NCBI GenBank assembly: GCA_032718865.1
Contig: JALUTQ010000007.1
Coordinates: 558,001 to 622,000, forward strand
Source of the DNA: Tilletia caries
Taxonomy: Eukaryota; Basidiomycota; Exobasidiomycetes; Tilletiales; Tilletiaceae
Reading direction: 5' to 3'
Length of the DNA stretch: 64,000 bases
In this document: positions 46,345-57,101 of the stretch, piece by piece
How positions within the stretch are numbered: the stretch's first letter is position 1
Layout of the letters: every line of letters begins with the position of its first letter
The notes under the pieces: generated by a model
Database searches by the model: none
Seen by the model: only the letters and a program-made list of their open reading frames with translations
What the model was told of the DNA's origin: nothing
Translations under genes and position numbers: made by a program

Positions 46345-47349
46345 TGGGACTTGTTTGGCTGAAAGAGCCGAATGAGAATGAGTGGGTAGGAGACCTTGAA
46401 GGGAAAAAGGTCAGCTATATATGGTGATGTGGTAGTGGTTGTCCATTGCTGCTTCATCAAAGAAAAAATTCTTCATGCATGATTCTCTCTTGTTCTCAGT
46501 GATTCCCTTTGTGCCCAGCGTGATAGAATTTCCTTTGTCCGAGCAGGGTTCTTTGTCTGACTCTGGGCTCCAGAGTTGACTGAGCTTTTGGCCCGCTCGG
46601 GCCAGGGAGCAGAACGGCAGCGAGCAGCGAACACATGCATGCAGGTCGTCGAGCGGTTGAGCCAGTCCTGATGAGGATTGGAGACGGTCGACACTCGGCA
46701 GTATGTATTCGCGTATGTATGGTACTGAAATATGAGACGAGGATTGAGAATTATGAGCGTGTTGATCTCCTTGATCTGTGATCACCAGGCTCAGAAGGTA
46801 ACGCACTCACAAGACATCAATGACTGGGCCATCCGGGATGGCGAGCGATTGCGCATCGGTGCCGTGAGCCGTCTGTCGAGCGCAGAAATCAGGATGGCCT
46901 GGAATGCCTATCGATCAGCACTGCATGACAATCAGAAGTCCAATGATTAGTTGCGTGTGCATGCGAAGAGAGACGCCCAAGAAGCATACTCACAGTGCCC
47001 ACGAGAACGAAAGCAAACGCAATGAGAGCCATGCGCACGCCGGTCGCCGAGCACCGATGCCTCGTACCCGTGTATGCGCCAAACTGGGGAGTGGGAAGGG
47101 AGGGAAAGAGCAATGGAGGCAGGGCAACTGAGAATGAAAGTTCAGCCGGTCAGCGGGAGGGGAATGGAGAACAGTCAGCAAGCTGTAGAGCAGCAAGGAC
47201 ACCGCGAACTGGGTGTTCGGAATGCTGGTGACTGCAAGATGCAGAACATCTTGATTGTTAGGCCTAAGGCCTGTGAGCATTGACGATTGCTGCGCTGAGG
47301 CAACAAGAAGGCAGAGCAGTGGGTGTGGTTGGAGGGAAGGTGGTGAGGT
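46345..47349. other. Right part of the transposon, no gene resolved
   Basis: 1 kb upstream of the accessory gene. Minus-strand splice signals surround a readable segment FGAYTGTRHRCSATGVRMALIAFAFVLVGT (about 46998-47090), perhaps an exon of a membrane protein, but I could not chain it. Confidence 0.35.
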
Positions 47350-47410
47350 GTCCCGCTTTTGATTTTTGGTTTCTCATTTTCAAGAGGTGCTACAAACGGC
47401 GTTCCATACA
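47350..47410 (-). repeat. Right terminal inverted repeat
   Basis: 61 bp complement of the left TIR with one substitution. Confidence 0.95.
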
Positions 47411-47772
47411 CCTGGACCAAAATCGTGCGGATCAACAGCGTATCGCACTTCTAATTAGAGCCTGTTCAACCGGAGCGTCTGACGCGATCCTCCTAAATGG
47501 CAAAATAAGCGCAAATCATGATTCCTTACGTCGCGTCATGCCTGTTCAGCTGGCCAGTCAGACTTTCGCGGAGACTTAAATTTTGAGTCATGATCCGCGT
47601 CACCCATATGAAAAATGAGATGGAGGTCGAGACCTCCATCCCATGACTCGACGCACCCCGCCACGTGAAAAGAAGCGGAAGACGTCGCGCGGCTCAACGC
47701 GCTCTCACTCGTGCCTCATTTTCTTCATCTGTACTACCATTATCTATCTCTCTGTCCCTCAAATTCAAGGAC
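47411..47772. other. Flank and leader of the Myb/SANT gene
   Basis: About 360 bp with an inverted repeat GATGGAGGTC-GA-GACCTCCATC near 47619. Probable left arm of a PIF/Harbinger element; a terminal inverted repeat matching the right side was not found. Confidence 0.4.
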
Positions 47773-48209
47773 ATGTCGACAGCTTCCTCGTCTCCTCCTC
47801 CTGCGCAGGCCAACAGTGCGCCTGCAGCAGACTCTGTCACTGCCACACCGGCTGGTGACGTCGGAGATCCAGCCTCATCTTCCGCTGGCGCGATCGCCGG
47901 CGCCCAAGCAGATTCCTCTGGCGACGCCTTCTGGTCGCGAGAGGACGACGAGATTCTGCTTAGCGGCCTCGAGGAAGGATCGAAGGCGGGCAAGCAGAGC
48001 GGAGCAGGATGGAAGGTGCGTTTTTCGTGCTTGTTTTTCAATGAATCAGGTTGTTGGCTTTGTGCCCTCTGACCTCTCTGTCAGTGTGCTTCCTCTCATT
48101 GTGATATCCTCGGACTGACACAGTAGCGATGCGTTATTGCCTTTGATTTTTTCTTACAGCCGGAGGTGTGGGCCGCGCTCATCGTCAATCTGGCTCCTAT
48201 TCGTCAGAG

Positions 48210-48912
48210 ATAAGGAAAGGCGTCACCTCCGCGCTCTCGGCGGAGTTCCGCGTCCTCCGCGCCTCCGTACCGCAAAACTCCGCCGATTTTCCTCCGCCGG
48301 AGGACGTCCGCCGTACCGCGGAGGCTGACAGCGGAGGGGCGGACGGAGAAGTACCGCCAACGACTTGAACGCGGACGGAGGGCGGAGAAGTTTGAGGTTC
48401 CCGGACTTGAGCGCGGACGGAGGTGTCGACGGCCCCAACTTCGGCGGAGTTCCGGCGGAACTCCGCGCCTCCGCGCTTACTCCGCTCTGAGACTGAAAAC
48501 CCAGGGGTTACACAGGGTCTTTCCTATTGAAGGGGTCTCAGAAGACGGAGTCTCGGGTTTCATATCACGTGATCGCTAGTCACGCCGGAGTCTCAAGACT
48601 TGAGACCCCTCTTCAAATGATTTTTTTCGCCGATTTAAGCATGTAACTCCAAAGTCTGAGACCATGACTTCGGTCGGCAGGTTGGGATCGCGGAGGCGCG
48701 GAACTCCGCCGGAACTCCGCCGGAGGAAGGCGGACGGAGTTCCCCTCCTTGAAAAACTCCGGCTACCCACCGCGGACGGAGGAGGCGGCCTCGGTGAGGA
48801 CCACCCTGCTACGGCGGACGGAATGATACCGGCCTTGCTGACATCACTGTCTTGGGCGGACGGAATGTTCCGCCCAAAAATGAGCGCGGAGTTCCTCCGC
48901 GCCTTTCCTTAG
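48210..48912. mobile_element. Non-autonomous TIR element, TAAGGAAAGGCG family (E)
   Basis: 703 bp from ATAAGGAAAGGCG to CGCCTTTCCTTAG, with duplication TCAGAG (48204-48209 and 48913-48918). Interior rich in CCGCGCTC/GCGGACGGAG motifs. It sits inside an exon of the Myb/SANT gene. Shares terminal TAAGG and 6-bp duplication with families A-C and D. Confidence 0.85.
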
Positions 48913-49082
48913 TCAGAGAGGCGCGGTCAAGACTGTTGATAACAGCAAGTCTCATTTCCGCAATGTGAGTGTTCATTGTTCAATGCCCATTCGCAAATGT
49001 TGCCTGTGGACTGTGGAGTTGTCAGCTGGAGACGGAGGGTGGAAGAGAGCGTCGATGTTGTTTGACGCTTGTAGCGTGGAAT

Positions 49083-49653
49083 CAGAGCTCGGCAAGTGAA
49101 GATAGTGAGCAATTTTTCGGACAAAGTATAGTGAAAGTGAAAGTGAAGGTCTCAGCCGGCCGACAAAGTATAGTTTAGTTATGAAAAGTGGAGATAGTGA
49201 CTACTAGTTTGAGCGCTTTTTGCGACCGTTGCGGCCACATAGAAGACCGCGGTGGTCCCTGATTTTGTCTAATCAGAGCTCTACCAAGTCACTAGGTAGT
49301 GAAGATAGTTGCAAGAGTTTCACAAAGTGATGTGAGATGAGGAGTGTCTAATAATATCATAAAGTGTTGATATCAACTGGGTAGTAAACTATTAGTTACT
49401 TTCCTGACTGGATAGTTACTTACAAGCGACTACCTTAACTTGGCCGCACTGCTGTGATAGCAAGTGACTTCAAGTTCAACATGAAGACGAACTCACTATC
49501 TCCATACTTTCTTCACTTTCCCGGCCCCGCCAAAGTGAAAGTTCACTATCTTTTTTTCGACGGCTCGGAGGCCAAAGTATAGTGAAAATTTCACTACTAG
49601 TTCTCACTTCCAAGTTACAAAGTATACGAAGTGAAGGAAGTTGCCGAGGCCTG
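49083..49653. mobile_element. hAT-type miniature element F1
   Basis: 571 bp, ends CAGAGCTCGGCAAG...TTGCCGAGGCCTG, with the perfect 8-bp duplication CGTGGAAT (49075-49082 and 49654-49661), the hallmark of hAT insertions. Interior rich in AAAGTATAGTGAAAG and GTGACTAC motifs. It lies in an intron of the Myb/SANT gene. Confidence 0.8.
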
Positions 49654-50583
49654 CGTGGAATACATGTTCTGACATTATGAATTATGATGCATTCTTTGGT
49701 CTTCGCAGCTAAAAACGAGCTGGGCAGAAGTCCACCAACTGCTCCAGATGAGCGGATTTGGCTGGGACGAGGAAGGACAGAAGGTCACAGCAGAGCCTGA
49801 TGTTTGGGATCAGTTGCTTAATGTATGTGAACAGTGAAGGTTAGAAATGTTATGGCGTGGCTCGAGTTGATGATGACATTTGTTTCCGTTACAGACATCG
49901 CCAAAGTTCAAAAAGTGGAGATACAGGTCGCTCGAGCACTACTCGCGCCTGGATGCCCTTTGCGCAAAGTCCACGGCCACAGGTGGCCTCGCCCGAGACG
50001 GCAACGGCAAGCGCAAGGCGGCCTCAGGTGCGAAGGAAGGAAATGAAAACGGCGTTGAGAATGATGAAGATGGAACTGAGAGCGGTGAAAGTGACTCGGA
50101 TGTTCGTTGATGCTTCTTGCTTAACCTTACCTTTGCCTTGTTCTGATCTTTCCATTTCTTTTTTATACATTCTCAGACCCATATCACCCCCCTCTCGCAA
50201 GCGCAAACGCGCTTCGGCCGTCGGGGCGATGGACAAGATCGCGGCTGCGCTTGACGGGTTTGGCAAGACAGCCGAAGATAATCTCCCCGCCGCGCTGGAC
50301 GAGCTTCTCGAGCGCGACGGTGAGGCTTTCGATGTCGACGAGCTGTCTCGATTGGGCATGGCAATGTCGGAGGTTCCCAGCCGCATCACAGTCTATCGGT
50401 CCTTCGTTGAACGCGAGGATCTGCGCCGTAGCTTCTTGCGCAAGCTACTTGAGCAGTCCTGATCGTTTCGGTCTCTGTTCTTTTTCATACATGAAATTCT
50501 ATGCTCTCAATTCTCCTCTTTCAGCGCTCGTACCATGGTCCATGGATAGATCAATGCCTGCTTGGGTGTGCATTTCTATAAGA

Positions 50584-52097
50584 CTACAAGCTAGCAGAGT
50601 TCCACATCTTCTTCGCAACGCGATCGCGGTAGGCAGCAGCTGCCTTCCCTTCCTTCGTGGTCTCCGCCCTTGACAGTCCCGATCTTGCGTCGCCCTCGTC
50701 GTTCTCATCGCCGGCATCGGCCCCCGCCACAACCGGGAGAGGGTCGATGTCGTTGAGCGGGTCTGTACGTCGAATAATGTTATGGACGACGGCGAGAGCG
50801 GGGAACACGTCGGCCTGCGTCTGAAGGTCAAAGTGGGAGCCAGTAATGAGTATCTTGAACCTAGCTTGTACGACGCCAAAGATCCGTTCTATCACGCTGC
50901 GAGCACCAGCATGTCTTCGATTGTACACTTCTTTTGCATTTCGTGGTCTAAGAAAGATGATGAATGTCACTTGTCAGCGTGAACAGCAGAACAGGAGACT
51001 GGAGAGACACGATGATCGGGATGAGCTACATACCTCCGCGTACCTGTTGCATACTCCTTTAGCGTACGCCGCGGTATGGAATCAGTAGTTTGTCGCTGAA
51101 TTCGCCAAGGAGTTGTTTTCCCTTCGCGAGATGTAGGCCTCCCTCCAAAGCCCTTGCCCAAAGGAAGCTGTCCGAAGTGCTACCTTCCCACCCGCTGAGC
51201 ACGTACGTAAAGCACATATCGAAATCGCAAGCGGCGAGGACGTTGAAAGATGTCCAGCCCTTGCGATTCCAGAACCTGTCACGCTCCTCGGCGGGCGCAT
51301 GAGCGCGGACGTGGGAGCCGTCGATAGCGCCCACGACCGCTTTGAAGAAGGGGAACAGACGTGGGTTCTCCGAAATTGTGTAGTGGAGAGGAGTGACAGT
51401 GGTGGGCAAAGAGATGTGTTGATTGTATATTGAAGGCTCAACAAGAGCAGCGACAATTGATCGGAAAGCACTGCAGGAGTTGTAGAGGTTGTATCAGCCT
51501 GGGGAGGTGTGAAAGAGAGACACAAAAATTAGACCAGTAGACGTACGAGCTGATGGAACCTGGGCTACGCCCGAATACGTCCCCGGCCTGGCGGCAAGAG
51601 GCTGAGTAGCGGCAGACGTATAGGAAGATGCCGATGCGTTCCCGAATGGACATTGCATCATCACGCCAACTAAGGTCCGCCAGGCCGGGTGCGTCGCGAA
51701 GAGCGTGCTCGATAGCATTGAACGTTCCAGGAGAGACTCCAAGAATGTCTCTGCCTGTCGTTCCCTCTTGCCTCAACCAGCTCTCCACTTTGGTGATCCC
51801 TCGTCCTGGCCTGGAGTGGCCACGCTTCCTGTCAATGAAGCGAGCACCGTAAGGCCGCGGCCAGGCCGACGAGGACGAGGACTTTGTGTCGGGAAGAGCG
51901 GGTTTTTCGCTGATTAGAGGGCCGCATCTCTGGGCACGACGAGAGAGATGAAGCAGGAGCGAGCACAGACAGAAGCGACGAGCAGGACCGACGGGAAAGG
52001 AACGGCGGAAAGAGCCCGGCAGAGCGCAGAGAAGAGAACTGAGAAGACCAAAAAATCTGTTAATGTAGTAACATAAGTGAAAAGCAAGGCTCGGCAA
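50584..52097 (-). pseudogene. PIF/Harbinger DDE transposase, decayed
   Basis: Minus-strand exons: one ending at 51547 (...WLRQEGTTGRDILGVSPGTFNAIEHAL...SIRERIGIFLYVCRYSASCRQAGDVFGRSPGSIS), one starting at 51470 (AFRSIVAALVEPSIYNQHISLP...FFKAVVGAIDGSHVRAH, first catalytic Asp; RDRFWNRKGWTSFNVLAACDFDMCFTYVLSGWEGSTSDS, second Asp likely in this block), and 50584-50947 (ARSVIERIFGVVQARFKIL...VVHNIIRR, with the catalytic Glu). Between 51060 and 51115 the frame breaks at least once around the YLADSG/LLIPYRGVRYTLKEY region and an expected Asp reads Asn or Glu. No initiator ATG is visible in the first exon; the 5' part continues beyond element F2, past 62677. Confidence 0.75.
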
Positions 52098-52443
52098 GCT
52101 ACTAGAGTTACCACTTTTCTGCGAAATAGTATAGTCAAGTTATAGTGAGTGGTCACCTCGGCGGGAAATAGTTTAGTCACGTGAGAAATAGCTACTATAA
52201 AAACTAATAGTTACTATTTCAGCCATGCAAAATTTTCGTTGGCTTTTCGCTGAAATAGCCACTGTAGTCACCTCCAGTAGCGACCTGTGACTGGTTCAGC
52301 TAAGGATGGGCGCGGAGTAAGCCCCGGAGTGGGTTTCCCGAAGTTCCCCGACTAGTCGGGGCCTCACTCCGGGGGAGTACGGAGTACGGAGTGCATTTTT
52401 GAGGATTTACTCCCGCTGAATGGATTCTGCAGGAGTACGGAGC

Positions 52444-53498
52444 TGTAAGATTTCCTAGTTATAAGGTCGTTGCAAACACAATAGAATTGGTGTTGGACAG
52501 TCGGACGCGTAGTACCGCTCGTTGTATAGAGACAGAAGTGACGCGCTGCTGAACTTTGGCCTATGCTACTATGTTTAGATAACTAACCAGTATACCAGTG
52601 GTCCTACAGGTGTGTGGGTGAAAGTGGCTCTCTCAATCACTTGATGAAACTTTATGAGACTCAGACTTCACACAGTAGACTTTAACTCTGCAATGATCTG
52701 TGATTGCTAAGTTAGTTGTCTGGGAGTGTGAGAGGAAAGAGCTGGGGGGACCAGAAGGGAAGAAGGGCGGCGAGGGCGCTCCTTTTATACCTTTCATGGT
52801 GCCCCTGATGCGCAGCACATTGTGTGGTGTGCGCTGCGCTGAGGTGTGGTGATGTGGATGCGTCGGTGTACTGGTGAGTCACAAGAGTCACAGCCACGTG
52901 ACAACTGACGCGTCAGATAGTAGTCATCCAACAGTCACCATAAATCACCCAGCAGGCAATACACAGTCATCCTTTGACACGGTCTAAATACATACACAGT
53001 CATACAGTCGTCATGAGAGCAGGGACGAGTCAAAGGGGAAGTGTGAGTGTGGCGAGGTGAGGTGAGAGGAAGCGGTGGTGAGTGGTGCGCGCGGTGCGCG
53101 TGGTGAGCGTTGGTTCACCACGCGAAAATGTGTTTCGATGGTAAATTCGCGTGAACCAACACTTCACCAAAATTGTAAACAACACGCACCATATGTGGCA
53201 CGTGACGCGCACCACGCGTTGGGCGCGTGAGAAACCAACGCGCACTACGCGTCGCACACCACACGCGCCACGTGACACTTGTCGACGCGCGGCGCGTCTC
53301 AGGTGAGAAATAAAAACAACGCGCACCACATGTCGCGCGCGCAGATACCATATATCAATGCGTAAATTATAGAGAAGAAAAACAACCCGCACCACGCGTC
53401 GGTCACCACGCGTCGGTACGGGTGGGAGGATAGAAATGTTAACTTGTGAGGTGCTGAATAATGTACGCGTGGCACCTACATATGTCAGACACCTTACA
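52444..53498 (-). repeat. Gypsy 3' LTR
   Basis: 1,055 bp. Preceded on the minus strand by the purine tract AGAAGGGGAGGA. The inner half is packed with CACGCG, ACGCGT and CACGTG palindromes. Confidence 0.95.
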
Positions 53499-53631
53499 TC
53501 CTCCCCTTCTGGGCTGACATGTCAGTCAAAAGAGTTTTTTCACAAAAGTGTAATTTTTGAAGAAGTCAAGAAAGAGGGAAATTTTTGTGGAGGGAGCATA
53601 GTGGAGAGACAAAGGGAGCAGTGAGAAACTT

Positions 53632-54297
53632 TTAAGGGTGAGAGTGGGAGTAGGGGGCAAAGCGGCGGAGACAGTAGCGGTAAGCGGGGTTGTGGAGGAG
53701 ATAGGGGTGGTGAGTGTTACCATCGGCAGCTACAATAAGTTGGGCCGCCATGTTGACCCCGTCCGCGTGATTGAGTTGGCGGGGTGAGTGGCGAGACCAC
53801 GATTGTTGAGACCACCGGGATTCCGGAAGAAAGTAAAACCGGGAGCCGGCGAGTCGGAGTCGGGCTCGAAGGTGTCGGTCGAGGCGCTCGTTCTCGGCCG
53901 TAAGTCGATCATTCTCAGCCTGGAGCTGAGCAGTTGCTTGGGCAACCGCTTCCTCCAGCTCAGGACGGAGAAACGGCTTCATGTACATAAAGTAGCAAGC
54001 CCTAGTATTAGCTGACATCATTGAGAAGGTACTAAATACGTAGTGGAGGGCGGTGTCGACGGCGGTCTGGATGTGCTGTGACTGAGGAACAAAGGGAAGT
54101 GGGTCGCCATCTTGTTCGGAATCGGTTTCGCCGTTCGGGAGCCGTTCTTGAGTGTAGAAACCGAAAGACTGCAGAACAGGATCCTCTTGTTCGTCCTTGA
54201 TGACCAGGGAGTCGTTGGGAGAGTAGGAAGGGTGAGGAGTGTTGTCGCGAGGAGTGCGAGGAGGGATCCGAGGATCAGAAGTGTGTGTATAAGTCAT
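53632..54297 (-). CDS. Extra ORF between chromodomain and 3' LTR of the gypsy element
   Basis: Minus strand, 221 residues, ATG at 54297 in a TG repeat. Contains a coiled-coil stretch (LEEAVAQATAQLQAENDRLTAENERLDRHLRARLRLAG) after MMSANTRACYFMYMKPFLRPE. No membrane segment or signal peptide, so not envelope-like. Intact, on the same strand as Gag-Pol. Function unknown. Confidence 0.6.
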   Translation of the reverse strand: MTYTHTSDPRIPPRTPRDNTPHPSYSPNDSLVIKDEQEDPVLQSFGFYTQERLPNGETDSEQDGDPLPFVPQSQHIQTAVDTALHYVFSTFSMMSANTRACYFMYMKPFLRPELEEAVAQATAQLQAENDRLTAENERLDRHLRARLRLAGSRFYFLPESRWSQQSWSRHSPRQLNHADGVNMAAQLIVAADGNTHHPYLLHNPAYRYCLRRFAPYSHSHP

Positions 54298-54328
54298 GTG
54301 TGTGTGTGTGAGTGTGTGTGTGTGTGTA
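54298..54328. repeat. TG microsatellite
   Basis: About 14 TG units with one A interruption directly before the extra ORF's start. Confidence 0.85.
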
Positions 54329-54830
54329 CTGGGAGTGTGTTTTGATGAGTAGAATCAGTCAATTCTCCCTAACGACACTGTCTCTTATATAGCTTTCTCT
54401 CTCCCCATCCACGGCGACCATCAGCAGTGTGCTGCGCACCGCAGCAAGCGTTCAGGAGCGCAACATTGGATTGCTTCGAGTGGTGTTCAACTCGATGCCG
54501 ATGCAACGTAGAGGTGAAATGCTGAGCGGTGTTGAGTGAAGGTGTGGTCAGGAACGGGTTAAAACTCCGTCCCAATTTTTCGGCGTTTGAGGTTCTAGAC
54601 CATGCAAGGCACTGCCATTTATCTGCAGGTACCCATAATCCAGCACATATTCAAAGGTCTAGAATGTAGGTGCATATACTCCGACGGGACCCTCGTTCCT
54701 GCGTCATGCACGGTACGCCTCTAAGTGCTACGTTTTTGTTTAATTGAGGTTTTCTGTGATTTTTTTTTTTCCTTTGTGTTTTTTGTGTAAAGGACTCAAC
54801 ACTGTCAGATCGTAGTCACGTGCTGCACGT

Positions 54831-55406
54831 TTATGATCTGACCAAGCCTGAGGTGTGAGTACCTTGAGGTAGCATGTCGGGCTGGTGTACACCATGAAGC
54901 TCCAAGTACTTGTCCAGTACAGAGAGTCGGTTGCAATTTTCAATTGGCTCCCAGGTGTTCTCTCCAGTCGACCACAGTACAAGCAGCTGAAGGCGGGCGG
55001 ATAGCCAACGATGACCGAGGACATCTTCCACTTGCCACTCTTCATCCTCATTTGTACCAAAGTCATAAAATGCTTTTGGTTCACGACCAGGAAACAACTT
55101 ATCGTCGTTCGGTACGTGAGGCTTCAGGAGGCTACTGTGAAACGTTGGGTGGATCCGGCGATCCTTTAGTTCTTTAGGTAACTCAATGGTGAATGCATCC
55201 TGCTCCACAAGACACTTGGCGATCTTGTACGGGCCAAGGTATCGTGGCAGTAACTTAGATGCTCGTCCTGTCGGAAGCTTAAGATTCTTGGTGGACAAGT
55301 AGACCAAGTCGCCTACCTGGTACGGTGCGGTGACTGACCGACGCTTATTAGCTTGCGTGGTCTGTCGGGTGCGAGAGGCGATGATGCTGTCGTGAGCAGC
55401 CATCAT
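54831..55406 (-). pseudogene. Gypsy integrase C terminus and chromodomain
   Basis: Minus strand. SVTAPYQVGDLVYLSTKNL (integrase tail), LGPYKIAKCLVEQDAFTIELP, and the chromodomain EWQVEDVLGHRWLSARLQLLVLWSTGENTWEPIENC. In a different frame from the integrase core; the break coincides with a GG doublet near 55440. Chromodomains of such elements bind methylated histone H3K9. Confidence 0.85.
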
Positions 55407-55424
55407 GTTGAGCTTGATCTTTTT

Positions 55425-56208
55425 CGTGGTACTGTCGAACGCCTTTGAATGGGCTGATCTTGCTGGAGGATGCAGGGTTCGGAACCATGACTGGGTTGAA
55501 ACCGTAAAGCATTTCGAAGGGGCTGAATCCAGTGGTCTGGTTCGTTTGCGAGTTCATTGCGAACTCGGTAGCTGTCAGCCGATCCTTCCAGTCCTTCTGG
55601 TCAGCGCTGACCATGGATCGCAGGATCTGGATGGCGGTTCGGTTGGCCCGTTCGGTGGCGCCGTCAGTCTCGGGATGGTACGCTGTCGAGAAGCGCAACC
55701 TTGTTCCTTGAAGGCGGTGGAGTTCTTGCCAGAACGTTGACTTCCAGCGTATGTCTTGGTCAGAGATGATGCTCTCTGGCAAACCGTGGAGTCGGTAGAT
55801 CCCGTCGTAGATGAGCTTGGCAGACCCCGAAGCGGTGACTGTTGTCGTTGTCGGAATGAGATGTACCATTGAACTGTACAAACAAATGACAACCAATAGG
55901 AAGTCAAAGCCATCTTCCGTCAAGGGAAACGGTCCGACGAAGTCGATGGCCATGCCTTTCCATGGTGTGTCCGGGACACGAATGGTATGGAGCTTGCCTT
56001 GAGGGGATGTGGGTGATGTCTTGGTAACCGCGCAGGGTCCACAGGATTTGACAAACGCTTCAACGTCTTTGACCATGCGAGGCCAGAAGTAGTATCTGCG
56101 GAGTTCTGTGAGAGTCTTAAGTGAACCAAGGTGTCCAAGGCCTTTGTGAGTACTGTCGATCAGAAGCTCCGTCACCCTCCTACCTTTAAAAGGGCCCCTG
56201 GGATGCAA
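55425..56208 (-). pseudogene. Gypsy integrase core
   Basis: Minus strand. Zinc finger HKGLGHLGSLKTL...CGPCAVTK, then catalytic AIDFVGPFPL (Asp), SIISDQDIRW (Asp) and YHPETDGATERANR (Glu), MNSQTNQTTGFSPFEMLYGF. Separated from RNase H by a one-base frame change at a GGG run near 56180. Confidence 0.9.
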
Positions 56209-57101
56209 AGAGTGCGACTGCCATCATCTTGCTTGCGCCACAGGAACTCGTCCTCGACCTCGAAGTGGACGGTGTGGTCTTCAGGTTTGGACCAGATGAT
56301 GCGGAAGAATATGTCGCTAGCGTAGCCGGCTTGGATGGCAGGAGAGAGGTCGTCGCCGAGACCATTGACGTCGATGGCGGTTTTGATCGCATCAGGTAGA
56401 GATGGTCGAGTAGGCGGCGTGTGTTCGGCGGCGTTGGGTGCCGAGACTTGCCGACGCCCGTTGTTGGCGCCCGTTGTGTTGCGCCGGATCGCAGCAGTAT
56501 ACAAGTTTGGAGGACCGTCGTCGTCATCGCTGAGGCGCGCGTCGGCGTTGACATAGTCGTGAGGCTCCGAAGGGACCTTTGGGTCTTCCCAGAAGCGGGA
56601 GAGGTAGTCTGCGACCACATTTGTTTCACCAGCTACATACTGAATGGTATATGTGAAACGCGAGAGGTATTCAAGCCAGCGAATTTGTCGACCGCTGAGT
56701 GTCTTCTGAGTCTGTAGATACTCAAGGCTGCGGTGGTCCGTGATGATTGTAAACTGCCGTCCTAGCAGTTGGTCCTCCCATTTCATCAACGCCTCAAGCA
56801 CGGCAAGCAGCTCTTGCTCATGCGTTCGATAGTTCATTTGCGCAGAGTTGAACTTGCGGCTGTGGAACCCAGCGGGCCGCATTGTTTGCCAGGTTTGGCC
56901 CTGGCCGTACAGGCCACCGACGCCAGACGTGGAGGCGTCGGTAACAACAAAGATAGGCTCTTTATTGTGTGCCGGATCGATTGGTTTCAGAATGGGAGCG
57001 TTGGCGGCAGCGCGTTGTAGTTGCGCCAGACACGCGACCTGTAAGGGACCCCATTCGAACGGCTGTCCTTTCTGCGTGAGCTTGGAGATGGGGCTCGTCA
57101 T
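56172..57101 (-). pseudogene. Gypsy RNase H and linker
   Basis: Minus strand. FVVTDASTSGVGGLYGQ, YRTHEQELLAVLEAL, FTIITDHRSLEYL, RQIRWLEYLSRFTYTIQYVAGETNVVADYLSR, then a linker to the integrase. Continuous with the reverse transcriptase except for one extra T in a T5 run near 57157. Confidence 0.9.

Larger units (their letters stand above)
42513..47410. mobile_element. 4.9-kb TIR DNA transposon with integrase-core transposase
   Basis: 4,898 bp bounded by 61-bp terminal inverted repeats (42513-42573 and 47350-47410) that begin TGTATGGAACGCCGTTTGTA and differ at one base. It carries a plus-strand DDE/integrase-core transposase (frame-broken) and a minus-strand accessory gene with zinc modules (intact). 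No target duplication is evident next to the TIRs. An IS3EU-like affiliation is possible from the transposase type but is not proven. Confidence 0.85.
47773..50462 (+). pseudogene. Harbinger-associated Myb/SANT-like DNA-binding protein
   Basis: Exons 47773-48015, 48160-48964 (interrupted by TIR element E at 48210-48918), 49709-49822, 49895-about 50108 and 50177-50462. The product starts MSTASSSPPPAQ and has the Myb/SANT-like domain WSREDDEILLSGLEEGSKAGKQSGAGWKPEVWAALIVNLAP...SWAEVHQLLQMSGFGW...VWDQLLNTSPKFKKWRYRSLEHYSRLDALC, typical of the second protein of PIF/Harbinger transposons. The last exon (KRKRASAVGAMDKIAAALDGFGK...VEREDLRRSFLRKLLEQS) is well-formed, but its junction with the acidic exon does not keep frame with a GT donor. 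Subtracting element E restores exon 2 exactly. The third intron holds a hAT-type miniature element. Confidence 0.75.

Noticed and set aside
42507..47416. Target-site duplication for the 4.9-kb transposon
   Set aside because: The six bases on each side (CCCACC and CCTGGA) do not match; only CC is shared, which is not evidence.
53030..53395. 121-codon minus-strand frame, identical in both gypsy LTRs
   Set aside because: Created by the CACGCG-type repeats of the LTR (VRVVF, HVVRVVF); no coding signature.
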